DNA of 14,420 bases from JBEKYD01 sp049509915 (GCA_049509915.1 JBEKZL010000290.1:1-14420), one strand, 5' to 3'. Counted from the first letter of the stretch, positions 1-8,145 are shown. The notes: generated by a model not told the origin, from the letters alone. Numbers and translations are program-made.

Positions 1-653
1 TGCAGGTCGCTTGCCGTCCAATCCACGATCTGTTCCAGGTCTTCGAAATCGCCGCAGCCCCAGTTGCGGCCGGAGCGCACGCCGAAAAGGCTGATGGTCA
101 GCCCCGCCATTTTGCCGCCCCGCCCCAGGTGCGGTTCCGTCCAGGCCCGTTCCGGCGTCACAATGTAGCGGGTGGTGGCGCTGGCGCCGGCCACTTTCAC
201 CGCGATCTCGTGGTAGCCGAGCGGCAGCGCCACTTCCAGGCGCGCCAGTTTTCGCACCCAGGTGGCTCCGTTCATCTCTATCGAACCGGTCTGTTCCAGA
301 TCGAGCAGGCCGACTTCAAACTCGTTAACCGCGCCGTCTTCGTGCCGCACCGTAATGGCAGCCGCCTCGCCCAGCATTTCGGCCGGAACATTCAGCGGGA
401 GTTCGGTATGAGCGGACACACCCGTGACGACGGTGGGCGGCGCCAGACGCTCCCATTCCCTGCGGGTCAGGTCCGCCAGAGCCAACTCCAGTTCCTCGGC
501 GTCTCCGGCGGCAACACCCATGGCGCCCAGCAGGGCCTGCTTCACCGCGACCGGCGTCCGGTGATACTGGCCCCATATATCCCAGAATCCCGAATCGATC
601 CCGTGTAACGCGGCGACACGGTCCAGAAGCTCGTCGAAGTTGGCGGCTGGCAT
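1..653 (-). CDS. malQ: 4-alpha-glucanotransferase (amylomaltase), N-terminal part, cut by the window edge
   Basis: This frame is open from an ATG at 653 to the left edge (217 codons, no stop). MalQ moves alpha-1,4-glucan segments between maltodextrins in the cytoplasm, supplying chains to glycogen/maltodextrin phosphorylase. Seen: an N-terminal helical segment with DSGFWDIWGQYHRT and LLGAMGV, a beta-rich middle, and near the visible end GLTISLFGVRSGRNWGCGDF. That last stretch matches the start of the GH77 catalytic barrel (family form: GL-x-QLYxLRSxRNWGIGDFxDL). The catalytic acids lie beyond the edge. No strong Shine-Dalgarno precedes the ATG, and the only nearby upstream ATG is out of frame. 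It is divergent from nuoB with 83 bp between starts. A broken alpha-glucan phosphorylase on the plus strand about 3 kb away is a likely pathway partner. The family call is firm; only the N-terminal third or so is visible. Confidence 0.85.
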   Translation of the reverse strand, partial: MPAANFDELLDRVAALHGIDSGFWDIWGQYHRTPVAVKQALLGAMGVAAGDAEELELALADLTRREWERLAPPTVVTGVSAHTELPLNVPAEMLGEAAAITVRHEDGAVNEFEVGLLDLEQTGSIEMNGATWVRKLARLEVALPLGYHEIAVKVAGASATTRYIVTPERAWTEPHLGRGGKMAGLTISLFGVRSGRNWGCGDFEDLEQIVDWTASDL

Positions 654-736
654 TTGGAAAACAGTCGAAACATTGATTCTACAGGACCCGGAGCGACTTT
701 AACAGGACCCTTCCGGTCCATGCGAGAATAACGGGT

Positions 737-1291
737 ATGGAAAATCCTCTAGCCAGCGGACCGCCGGAGCTTTTCGCTCGCCTTGACGACTACTCCGTCA
801 ATAATGCCGCCGCGGCCAATTCCGAGGGTATCGTTCTTACCACCCTCGATAAGGCTCTGAACTGGGGGCGGAAGAATTCCATCTGGCCGATGAGCTTCGG
901 CTTGGCCTGCTGCGCCATCGAGATGATGTCCATGTCGGCGTCGCGTTTCGATATCGCCCGTTTCGGGGCCGAGGTATTTCGCGGTTCGCCGCGGCAGTCC
1001 GACCTGATGATTATTGCCGGGCGCGTCTCCAACAAAATGGCGCCTGTCATTCGCCATCTCTACCAGCAGATGCCCGAACCCAAATGGGTGATTTCGATGG
1101 GCGCCTGCGCCACATCCACGGGCGTGTTCCACAACTACGCGTTGGTCCCGGTCAACCAGGTCGTCCCGGTGGATGTCTACGTCCCCGGATGCCCGCCGCG
1201 CCCGGAACAATTGATCTACGCCATCATGCTGCTGCAGAAAAAGATCGAAGCCCAAAGCGGCTCCGTGAAACAGGTCCTGAACCTGGCGTGA
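737..1291 (+). CDS. nuoB: NADH-quinone oxidoreductase subunit B (NuoB), stand-alone
   Basis: NuoB is the peripheral-arm subunit of respiratory complex I that holds cluster N2, the last Fe-S centre before quinone. The 184-residue product has the usual length. The four cluster ligands are visible: the tandem Cys58-Cys59 in GLACCAIEMM, Cys124 in MGACATS and Cys152 in VPGCPPRPE. The conserved PVDVYVPGCPPRPEQL block is intact. The loop between Cys124 and Cys152 is one residue shorter than in E. coli NuoB (28 versus 29 steps, by recall). ATG 737 is chosen because an upstream ATG at 720 hits a stop after two codons; the Shine-Dalgarno is weak. No nuoA, nuoC or nuoD lies next to it: upstream is divergent malQ and downstream a convergent antitoxin-like gene. 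It may serve a complex I encoded elsewhere or be a second copy. Confidence 0.95.
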   Translation: MENPLASGPPELFARLDDYSVNNAAAANSEGIVLTTLDKALNWGRKNSIWPMSFGLACCAIEMMSMSASRFDIARFGAEVFRGSPRQSDLMIIAGRVSNKMAPVIRHLYQQMPEPKWVISMGACATSTGVFHNYALVPVNQVVPVDVYVPGCPPRPEQLIYAIMLLQKKIEAQSGSVKQVLNLA

Positions 1292-1314
1292 GCCGGACGA
1301 TCCGAGGGTGAGTC

Positions 1315-1335
1315 CTGTTCGGGCTTTACGGACAG
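1315..1335. terminator. weak hairpin between convergent nuoB and antitoxin-like gene
   Basis: CTGTTCG at 1315-1321 pairs with CGGACAG at 1329-1335 (7 bp, one G-U) around a 7-nt loop, 23 bp past the nuoB stop. There is no T-run, so a terminator role is only suggested by its place between two gene ends. Confidence 0.2.
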
Positions 1336-1380
1336 CCTAATGACCTCTCAAAGACGCGCCCCGTATTGCAAACCTTCGGC

Positions 1381-1695
1381 TCACCGATCGTCTCGCGTCC
1401 CCTCCTCAAGGGCGGGAGCACCCCCGGTCACTTGGGATGCGGCATGGCCGACACGATGGGTCCCGAACGGACCGAAGGTGCGGCCGGCCTTGACGTCGGC
1501 GAGGCTGGCGTCGATCGCGCGGCGCTGCGCGGGCGTGTACTCGTCGTCCGCGGGCGGGAGCTTGGGGAGGATGGTGATCACGCCGCCGGAGACCCGGAAT
1601 TCGGGGTCCTGGCCGTTCTTGTGGCCGGCCTGCCGCCGGACGGACGGCAGCACGACGAGCGGGTTCTTGGTGCTGTTCTTGACGGTGACGGTCAT
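1381..1695 (-). CDS. AbrB/MazE/SpoVT-type antitoxin-like protein, no toxin partner seen
   Basis: This 104-residue product starts MTVTVKN, then PLVVLPSVRRQAGHKNGQ and EFRVSGGVITILPKL. That fits the swapped-hairpin AbrB/MazE DNA-binding domain (usual form VVPPSVRRQAGxKxG-x-EFRVSGGVITI). The second part, DDEYTPAQRRAIDASLADVKAGRTFGPF, resembles the C-terminal toxin-neutralising helix of small antitoxins. Such proteins normally bind their own operator and a RelE/ParE- or PIN-type toxin. I chose ATG 1695 because the upstream extension of the same frame to 2007 is low-complexity and unlike any family. The tail after GPFGTH looks unusual and may be degraded. The 90 bp between its stop and nuoB hold no toxin gene, and the upstream stretch holds none I recognise. 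It is probably an orphan or decaying antitoxin. Confidence 0.6.
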   Translation of the reverse strand: MTVTVKNSTKNPLVVLPSVRRQAGHKNGQDPEFRVSGGVITILPKLPPADDEYTPAQRRAIDASLADVKAGRTFGPFGTHRVGHAASQVTGGAPALEEGTRDDR

Positions 1696-2042
1696 GGTAG
1701 ATGACGACAACAATAAATTCGCCTGCGCTCCTGGTCTATGGTGCCGGGCGGCTTCCGTCAACGCCGGCAGGCAGCGGCAGCCGTGCCGGCCGATGTCCGC
1801 CGGCCGCGAAAAGCGGACGTCCAGACTGCAACACGATGTCGGAGACGAGTCCGAACTCCTAAGGTCGCCCCGGCATTTCGCGCCCGTGAAGGAAAATGAG
1901 GCAGCCCATTTTTCGTGGGGCAGGTTGTCAACCTGCGGGCCGATTGTCAATCGGTCCAGCCGGGCGCTAGCCCGGCCGTGTGCCGGCGAACTCGAAACTC
2001 GGCGCACCTCGCATCATTGACCGAAGGACTACGAGCGACTCG
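1696..2042. other. intergenic stretch with hairpins, no supported gene
   Basis: These 347 bp lie between the phosphoesterase stop and the antitoxin-like start, both on the minus strand. They hold a 9-bp stem at 1792-1800/1813-1821 (one G-U, 12-nt loop) and the palindrome cluster listed separately. Open frames across it look like chance ORFs of GC-rich DNA: no family resemblance, and Arg/Ser/Pro-rich composition. Confidence 0.5.
1920..1976. repeat. three tandem short-loop palindromes
   Basis: Three hairpins follow one another. GCAGGTTG-T-CAACCTGC (1920-1936) is a perfect 8-bp stem. CCGATTG-T-CAATCGG (1940-1954) is a perfect 7-bp stem, extendable to 10 bp with one G-U (1937-1957). CCGGGC-GCTA-GCCCGG (1960-1975) is a 6-bp stem extendable to 7 bp. 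The cluster is preceded by GTGGGG, which is also found in the hairpin at 9582-9617. It lies 67-123 nt past the phosphoesterase stop, so it would fold at the 3' end of that transcript. Confidence 0.65.
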
Positions 2043-3491
2043 TTATGCGCGTGCCCGCGAGGCGCTTGGCTGTCGTGAAGCGTGCCACGCTTCCGCTCGC
2101 GCGCGGATGTAGGCGGTGCATCCGCTGTCCGTCCTTAGCCGGGGCTTCGTGTAGTGGATTCCGCCCTGGCTGTCGGGAACTGGAAGCTCCGCCATGAGCT
2201 CGGCATGCACTTCCTGCAAATGCGAAGGCTTCTCTTCATCCGGATTCAGTCCCGCGACGACGGGCACCGTCACGCCCTGCAACGGATCGTCCGTGCGCGC
2301 CTGTGTCAGCGTAAGTACGTCGCCTACGCCGCTGGCGGCGGCATCGCGTGCCGTGAGCGCGGGCAGGTTCCAGCGCGTTTCGATGGTCTTCAAAATAGAC
2401 GTGTGATCCAGCGGTGTCGCTCCCGCGGCCACTCGGAACACGGTTCCCGCCGCGATCAAAGGCGACACCAGCACCGTCGGTACGCGCGGGCCGAAGCGAG
2501 TGAAATCGAATCCGTACTCGCCCGCCGAGTTGTCCGGCGGTACCGCGCCCGAAGGCGGTGGCACGTGATCGAAGCAGCCTCCGTGCTCGTCGTATGTGAC
2601 GATCAGCAGCGTCTGGTTCCAGGCGGGACCGTTCCGCAGCGCATAGTAGACATCGTGAATCAGTTGCTCGCCCAACGCGACGTTGTAGTTCGGGTGTTGG
2701 CTGTTCCCGCTCGCGCCCCAGCTCGGCTCCAGAAATGTGTAAGCCGGCAGGGTTCCGTTCGCCGCGGCCGTCTGGAAATCCGTGAACTCGCCGAAGTGGC
2801 TGTCATCGGCATTGGTTAGATCGGAGAAGTCCGACCGTGTCAGCGGCGGCGTGTCGTAGCCGTAAATACTCCACGTTACCTTGTTGTTTGAGAGCAAGCT
2901 GAAAATAGTCGGGCAGGTGTACTTCGTGGTCTTGTCATCCATATGGCCCTGCGAAGTTCCCGCATTGACGAAGGCCCGGTTCGGCAGTGTCTCGGTCGGG
3001 ACGGAGCCGAACCAGTAATCGCAAACGGCAAACCCCCGGGCAAGACCGGAAAGGACCGGCAGCATGGCCGGGGGAAACACGCCCATGATGCTGCTGGCAG
3101 TGGTTCCGGCAATGATCGAGTAGCCCTCTTTCGACTCCCATCCCAGGGTGTAGCTGAAATCGGCGACGAAGCCCTGGTTGGTAGCCACTGGCGGGGTGGG
3201 AGCCGTCGTGCTGCCGAAAAGCTGAGAGTTTGTAGCGGTGTAACCTTCGCCCGGATCCGCGCCGGGCATGAAGTACGCATTGGCATCGGTCGCCGCGATC
3301 GCGAACACCGGCACCGCCGAACCATCCGTGCCCGGGTTCGAATCATTTCCCGTCAGCCCTTCAAAAGGCTGATCCCCGGGCGAAATATTGCCGCTCGCCG
3401 AGTACAGGAATCCCAGCATGTGGTCAAACGAACGGTTTTCCAGCATCAGAACAACGATGTGCTCGATCGAAGAAAGTTGATTATTGGGCAT
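2043..3491 (-). CDS. phosphoesterase family protein (phospholipase C/acid phosphatase-like)
   Basis: The 482-residue product belongs to the phosphoesterase family of bacterial phospholipases C and acid phosphatases (Pfam PF04185 by recall), which hydrolyse phosphate esters with metals and a Thr/Ser nucleophile. Seen: IEHIVVLMLENRSFDHMLGF near the N-terminus (metal-binding and ENRSFDH signature), SVPTETLPNRAF near residue 165, TYDEHGGCFDHVPPP near residue 300 and LDHTSILKTIE near residue 365. These are the family landmarks in the usual order. The start ATG at 3491 has GGAG 7 nt upstream (3499-3502). No signal peptide or Tat motif is visible, since the protein opens straight into the catalytic core; many relatives are exported. 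It is divergent from the phosphorylase gene (273 bp between starts). The substrate (phospholipid or another phosphoester) cannot be told from sequence. Confidence 0.88.
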   Translation of the reverse strand: MPNNQLSSIEHIVVLMLENRSFDHMLGFLYSASGNISPGDQPFEGLTGNDSNPGTDGSAVPVFAIAATDANAYFMPGADPGEGYTATNSQLFGSTTAPTPPVATNQGFVADFSYTLGWESKEGYSIIAGTTASSIMGVFPPAMLPVLSGLARGFAVCDYWFGSVPTETLPNRAFVNAGTSQGHMDDKTTKYTCPTIFSLLSNNKVTWSIYGYDTPPLTRSDFSDLTNADDSHFGEFTDFQTAAANGTLPAYTFLEPSWGASGNSQHPNYNVALGEQLIHDVYYALRNGPAWNQTLLIVTYDEHGGCFDHVPPPSGAVPPDNSAGEYGFDFTRFGPRVPTVLVSPLIAAGTVFRVAAGATPLDHTSILKTIETRWNLPALTARDAAASGVGDVLTLTQARTDDPLQGVTVPVVAGLNPDEEKPSHLQEVHAELMAELPVPDSQGGIHYTKPRLRTDSGCTAYIRARAEAWHASRQPSASRARA

Positions 3492-3764
3492 CTGCCGTCT
3501 CCCCCCCGGTTATCACTATAACGCCCCGGTTGTGAATCCTCGGTTACGGCTCGGAAACGCGCGATAGCCCCCACCGTTAGCCTGATTTTCGCACCCACGC
3601 TCTCTCCCGCAGCCGAGAGCCGTCCGATGCCCGGACTGAGTGTAATTTTCATGTAACCTCCCTGGCAGTGGTATCTTGAAGGTTTCAGCCCCCACGTCGG
3701 GTTTCCGCACCGTTTGCGCGCACGGACGAATAGGTCCCCGTTCGAACCGGAGAGGAAGCCAAAA
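3492..3764. other. divergent intergenic region between phosphoesterase and phosphorylase genes
   Basis: It must hold the start signals of two divergent genes. Visible: GGAG for the minus-strand gene at 3499-3502 and AGGA at 3753-3756, 8 nt before the phosphorylase ATG. I could not find a convincing -35/-10 pair or operator palindrome in it. Confidence 0.4.
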
Positions 3765-6426
3765 ATGGACGAATCCGCGGTGGCGTCAGGCGTAAATCAT
3801 GTCCTCACCTTGGAAGAACTCGCCACTCTTACCCAGGAAGAGGGCAAGCCCGCCGAAACTCTGATGAACGTGGTCGCCTTGATCGCCAGGCGATTCCATA
3901 CCGACGTCTGCTCGGCCTACCTGCTGGAACCCGATCGCGCCAACCTGGTACTGGCCGCCACCCTCGGCCTGCGCCGCGAGTGCATCGGCACGCTTCGCAT
4001 GGCGCTCCACGAAGGTTTGGCCGGAATGGTGGCCGAACAGGTGCGTCCGATCGCCGTGGACGAAGTTCGAAAACATCCTCGTTTCAAATTCTTCGGCGAG
4101 GCGGGCGAGGAAGCCTACCACTCCTTCCTCGGCGTCCCGTTGATCGATTGCGGCGTACTGCAAGGCGTGCTGGTGGTTCAGACCATCGCGCCCCGCAGCT
4201 TTGCCGACGACGAAGTGCGGATGCTGATTGAAGCCGCCGCCCAGGTGGCCCCGGTGGTGAGCGAAGCTCGCACGCTCGACCGTTTTATCGCGCCGGCGCA
4301 GGCGCGGCTCTGGGCCCTCGCGCGCAATCTCTGGTGGTGCTGGGACGCGGATGCCGCCAGCCTGTTCCGCGATCTGGACCCGGTGCGCTGGCGCCAGCTC
4401 AACAGCAACCCCATCTCGCTGCTCGGCGAGATCCCCTTGCAGGCCCTGGAACAGCGTGCCGCGGAACGCAACCTCCACAGCCGCATCAACTATGCCTACC
4501 GCCGTTTGCAGGAGTATCTGAAGGCCGACCGCACCTGGGGCGCGACCCACGCCGGCGTGCTCCGTCCACGCCCGGTCGCCTACTTTTCAGCCGAGTTCGG
4601 CCTGCACCAATCCGTGCCGATCTATTCCGGCGGCTTGGGAGTGCTGGCGGGCGATCATATTAAGAGTGCGTCCGATCTAGACATTCCACTGGTCGGGATC
4701 GGTCTATTCTATGGGCAGGGCTACTTCCGCCAGCGCCTCGACCGCAACGCGTGGCAGCAGGAAGACTATATCCAGGTCAATGTCGCGGAGATGCCCATGG
4801 AGCCGGCCATCGGACTCAAAGGCGAACCGGTCACCGTGCAAATCGAGACCCGCCGCGGTACCATCTTCGCCAAAGTGTGGCGCATGAAGGTGGGGCGCTG
4901 CGACCTGCTCCTGCTGGACACCGATGTGGACGGCAACGCGCCCGAGGACCGCGAGCTGACTTCACGCCTCTACGGCGGCGATGGGCGCGTCCGCATCCGC
5001 CAGGAACTGCTGCTCGGCGTCGGCGGCTATCGCGCGCTGCGCGCCATGGGGATCACACCCGGCGTCCTGCACATGAATGAGGGCCACAGCGGATTCGCCG
5101 TGCTGGAAGCGATTCGCTGCCGTATGCAGGACGAAGGGCTCAGCTTCGACCTGGCCGGCCGGCGCGTGGCTCGCGAAGTCGTCTTCACCACTCACACTCC
5201 TGTACCCGCCGGCCACGACCGCTTCGACGCCGGGTTGATCGAAGAGCACTTGGGACCGTTGCGTGAGTCGCTCGGACTTGCGCATGAAGGGCTGATGTCG
5301 CTCGGCCGCGAAAATCCCGGCAATCCGCAGGAGCCGTTCTGCATGACCGTTTTGGGGCTCAGACTCTCTCGCCGCGCCAATGCCGTATCCGCGTTGCACG
5401 CAGAGGTCTCGCGCGAAATGTGGCTCGGCCTGTTCCCCGGCCGCGTCGAGGATGCCGTCCCCATCGGCCACATCACCAACGGCGTCCACGTGCCTTCCTG
5501 GCTGGCCCCGCAGATGTTCCGCCTCTACGACCGCCACCTCGGCGCCGACTGGCATAAACATAGCGGCGAATCCCGCATCTGGGAGGCCATCGAAAACATC
5601 GACGACGCCGAGTTATGGGAAACCCACTTGAGCCTGAAGGCTCGCATGCTGGGCTTTGTCCGGCAACGCGCCGTGGAGCAGGCTGAGCGCCGCGGTGAAT
5701 CGAAGGAGAAGCTTCAGCGGCTCGGCCGCGTGCTTTCCCCCGACGCCTTGACCATCGGATTTGCGCGGCGCTTCGCGACTTACAAACGCGCCAACCTGCT
5801 GCTCCGGGACATCGAACGCCTGGCGTCGATGGTGAACGACCCCAAACGCCCGGTGCAGTTCGTCTTCGCGGGTAAAGCCCATCCCTTGGACGAGCCCGGC
5901 AAGCGTGTCCTCCAGGAGGTCGCGCTGATGATGCGCGACAGCCAGCTCGGCGAAAAATTCGTCTTCGTGGAAGACTTATGATATCAACGTGGGCCGCCAT
6001 TTCGTCCAGGGCGTGGACGTCTGGCTGAATAATCCTCGCCGCCCGCTGGAAGCGTCGGGCACCAGCGGCCAGAAGGTCGTGTTGAACGGCGGGCTCAATC
6101 TCTCCGTGCTCGATGGCTGGTGGGCCGAGGCCTATGACGGCCTCAACGGCTTCGCCATCGGCGCCGGCCGTACCCACTCCAACATGAACGTCCACGATTC
6201 GCGCGACGGCGAGGATCTGTACCGCACCCTCCGCGACGAAGTCATTCCCCTCTACTACCAGCGCGACCGCGATGGCCTCCCGGCCGGCTGGGTCAAGCGC
6301 ATGAAACGAACCATCCGCACGCTGGGATGGCGCTTCAATGCCGATCGCATGGTGATGGATTACGCCCTAAAGTGCTACGTCCCCGCCGCCGGCGGCACTT
6401 CGAGCGACATGACTCGCACCGGTTAG
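3765..6426 (+). pseudogene. glgP: GAF-domain alpha-glucan phosphorylase, interrupted by a +1 frameshift
   Basis: The enzyme releases glucose-1-phosphate from glycogen/maltodextrin using PLP. ATG 3765 is chosen over the longer frame start at 3714 because AGGA lies 8 nt upstream and the protein reads sensibly from there. Domains: a GAF domain at about residues 15-170, a DUF3417-like segment from about 176 (LARNLWWCWDADAASLFRDLDP), then the GT35 phosphorylase core from about 270 (VAYFSAEFGLHQSVPIYSGGLGVLAGDH). The first frame ends at a TGA at 5979-5981, right after FVFVED. Dropping one T at 5976-5977 restores the family continuation (EDYDINVGRH) and leads to the normal end at 6426, giving 886 residues. 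The PLP lysine, in EASGTSGQK (Lys770, codon 6073-6075), lies past the break, so the first fragment alone cannot be active. Because the rest is well preserved, this is either a recent mutation or a sequencing error. The gene ends 6 bp from the convergent esterase. Confidence 0.88.
5977..6426 (+). CDS. C-terminal fragment of the frameshifted alpha-glucan phosphorylase
   Basis: This is the 3' frame of the broken phosphorylase: 149 codons in the frame restored after the extra T, with a possible GTG start at 5989. It carries VDVWLNNPRRPLEASGTSGQK, where the last lysine is the expected PLP attachment site, then LNGGLNLSVLDGWWAEAYDG and the C-terminal MKRTIRTLGWRFNADRM. Such blocks are highly conserved in short-type alpha-glucan phosphorylases. 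No Shine-Dalgarno precedes GTG 5989, so independent translation is unlikely. Listed so that the reader can see both halves. Confidence 0.75.
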   Translation, partial: YDINVGRHFVQGVDVWLNNPRRPLEASGTSGQKVVLNGGLNLSVLDGWWAEAYDGLNGFAIGAGRTHSNMNVHDSRDGEDLYRTLRDEVIPLYYQRDRDGLPAGWVKRMKRTIRTLGWRFNADRMVMDYALKCYVPAAGGTSSDMTRTG

Positions 6427-6432
6427 GCAGCG

Positions 6433-7998
6433 CTATTTTTTCACGTGACGGTCGAAAAAGTCGAAGACTCTCGGTTCGATCAGCGCGACTATGGTTTCGT
6501 GCGTGGCTCCCGGAACCTCCACGAACTCGGGGTCGAGTCCATGCTCTTTGGAGGCCTTGATCGTGGCTCGGACACCCGCCGCCAGCGGGTCCTTCTCACC
6601 CACCACCACCATCAGCGGCACGCCATTCAACCGCTCATACGGGATAGCTTCCGGCTTGGCGATCGCGGCCGCGCTGGAAACCACCGCCGCCCACCGCTCG
6701 CGGAATTTCTGGCCGAAGTACCATGCGCCCGTGCCTCCCATGGAGTGGCCGAATAAGTAGACGCGCGAGGTGTCGATCGGGTATTCCTTCGTGATCAGGT
6801 CGTAAACGTTGAGGGCGTCCTGTTCGCTCCATTGTGTCTGGCGTAGCCGGGCCCAGTCCATTTCTCCGCCGCTCATCATGGCGCTGGCGCCCCAGCCACC
6901 CGTCGGCCGGTATCCCAAAGGACAGACCACCAGGTAACCGTGCTGCTCGGCCAGCTTCGTCAGAATGTGACCGTCGCGGTCGAAGTAGAAGTTGTCGTCG
7001 CGGGTGGCGCCGTGCAAAATGAAGACCATAGGCAATTTGGAACGGCCGTCCCACTTTTCCGGCACGTAGACGCGATAGGGCATCATCTCGCGCGCCTCTT
7101 CGAACCAATAATGGCGTTCATGGTCGCCGTTGGCCCGCCAAAGCGGATCCCGGCCGGCTTCAAGCGCCTTCAGCAATTCCGCCGACTGGCGCACCCCTGC
7201 CTGAAAGTCGTACACCACCGGCTGCGGCGTGAAAGGAATTCCGAAATCGGCCTGCGTCGGATGGCGGCGGCCGGTGTTGATCGTTTCCGCCAACACGTAC
7301 GGATTTCGGACGCTCGCCTTGGTGCTGTCGTGTCCCGCAATGCGAGCCAGGCGCCCCTCGATGCGAGCCCGGTCGGACAGAATCCCCCGCACCACCTCGA
7401 TCGGCGATGCCACCGTGGCGATCGCGGTGCCGCCGTCCAGTAACTCCACCCTGAGCTGGTATGCGCCTTCGGCAACGCCCTCCAGACTTGCCTCGAAGCC
7501 GAAAGGCTGATCGATCCAGTCGCGTGTCGAAATCGGGTACACCCCGAGCCGCCGCGCCGGCTCGTTCCCGGCGCCGGCACTCGCCAGCGAGGCACGCAGT
7601 TCGAGGGTCCCGGACGGTTTGTAAGGGCAGGAGTAAAACTGCGAAAGCCGGGCAATCAGCGGCGAGCCTGGCTCGGTAACCACCTGGTCCGGCCGCAGCG
7701 CCAGCGACCACGCGAACGCCTGCTCCGGTCCCCAGGACTGACCCTCGAATAGCGTTATCGCGTTGGCGAGCACCCGCCGCATTTCGCCGATCTGCCCGGC
7801 GTCCCGTAGCGCGTCGGCTCGATCCAATAACGTCGAGACTTGTGCTCTCACGGATTCGGCAGCCGTTGAATTCCGAACCAGGGTCCGTAGCTGCAGAACG
7901 AGGGATTGGGTATCCGGCTGCTGATCGGGCGTGGGGAACTGTGCGCAAAGGGTGGCGGCTGCCGCCAGCAACAACGTGGCGCTTCGAAACGTGATCAC
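6433..7998 (-). CDS. exported alpha/beta-hydrolase, esterase/PHB-depolymerase-like
   Basis: The protein has about 521 residues. Its C-terminal alpha/beta-hydrolase domain (from about 305) is of the esterase/depolymerase type: VFILHGATRDDN (oxyanion-hole HG), GHSMGGTGAWYFG with nucleophile Ser419, VVVGEKDPL with Asp470 and PGATHETI with His500. The first ~280 residues are a family-unspecific domain with WIDQPFGFEASLEGVAEGAYQL, perhaps a beta-sandwich. A signal peptide is visible (TFRSATLLLAAAATLCAQ), so it acts outside the cytoplasmic membrane. GGAGG at 8006-8010 lies only 1 nt from ATG 8004 but 7 nt from GTG 7998, so I place the start at GTG. It is convergent with the phosphorylase (6 bp apart). 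Substrate unknown; a role on ester-linked polysaccharide or polyester is possible. Confidence 0.82.
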   Translation of the reverse strand: MITFRSATLLLAAAATLCAQFPTPDQQPDTQSLVLQLRTLVRNSTAAESVRAQVSTLLDRADALRDAGQIGEMRRVLANAITLFEGQSWGPEQAFAWSLALRPDQVVTEPGSPLIARLSQFYSCPYKPSGTLELRASLASAGAGNEPARRLGVYPISTRDWIDQPFGFEASLEGVAEGAYQLRVELLDGGTAIATVASPIEVVRGILSDRARIEGRLARIAGHDSTKASVRNPYVLAETINTGRRHPTQADFGIPFTPQPVVYDFQAGVRQSAELLKALEAGRDPLWRANGDHERHYWFEEAREMMPYRVYVPEKWDGRSKLPMVFILHGATRDDNFYFDRDGHILTKLAEQHGYLVVCPLGYRPTGGWGASAMMSGGEMDWARLRQTQWSEQDALNVYDLITKEYPIDTSRVYLFGHSMGGTGAWYFGQKFRERWAAVVSSAAAIAKPEAIPYERLNGVPLMVVVGEKDPLAAGVRATIKASKEHGLDPEFVEVPGATHETIVALIEPRVFDFFDRHVKK

Positions 7999-8145
7999 GA
8001 GCATTCCTCCCGCCTTCCAGAAGCATTCGGATGGCCGGCGTTACCCGCGTATCGCCCAGCTCAGTGAGAAACAATGGGCCTCGCCCCGTTCCCGAATCCG
8101 AAGGCGTTCCGAAAAGCGCCTTGTCTGTAAGTGTTCGAAGGGTTT

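Noticed and set aside
1920..1976. CRISPR array
   Set aside because: The palindromes differ in sequence and there are no spacers of regular length.
1696..2007. Upstream extension of the antitoxin-like gene to 208 residues
   Set aside because: The added ~100 residues are low-complexity, span the hairpin cluster and match no family; MTVTVKN at 1695 is the typical start.
3666..3685. Sigma-54-like promoter upstream of the phosphorylase (TGGCA...TTGA)
   Set aside because: The spacing between the two parts is two bases too long and the -12 GC is absent.
5971..5985. Programmed +1 ribosomal frameshift in the phosphorylase
   Set aside because: The site TTA TGA lacks a slippery heptamer, good +1 re-pairing for the Leu tRNA, or an internal Shine-Dalgarno like that of prfB. 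Mutation or sequence error is simpler.
8101..8122. Hairpin AAGGCG/CGCCTT downstream of tRNA-Pro as a terminator
   Set aside because: Only 6 bp with a 10-nt loop and no T-run on either strand.
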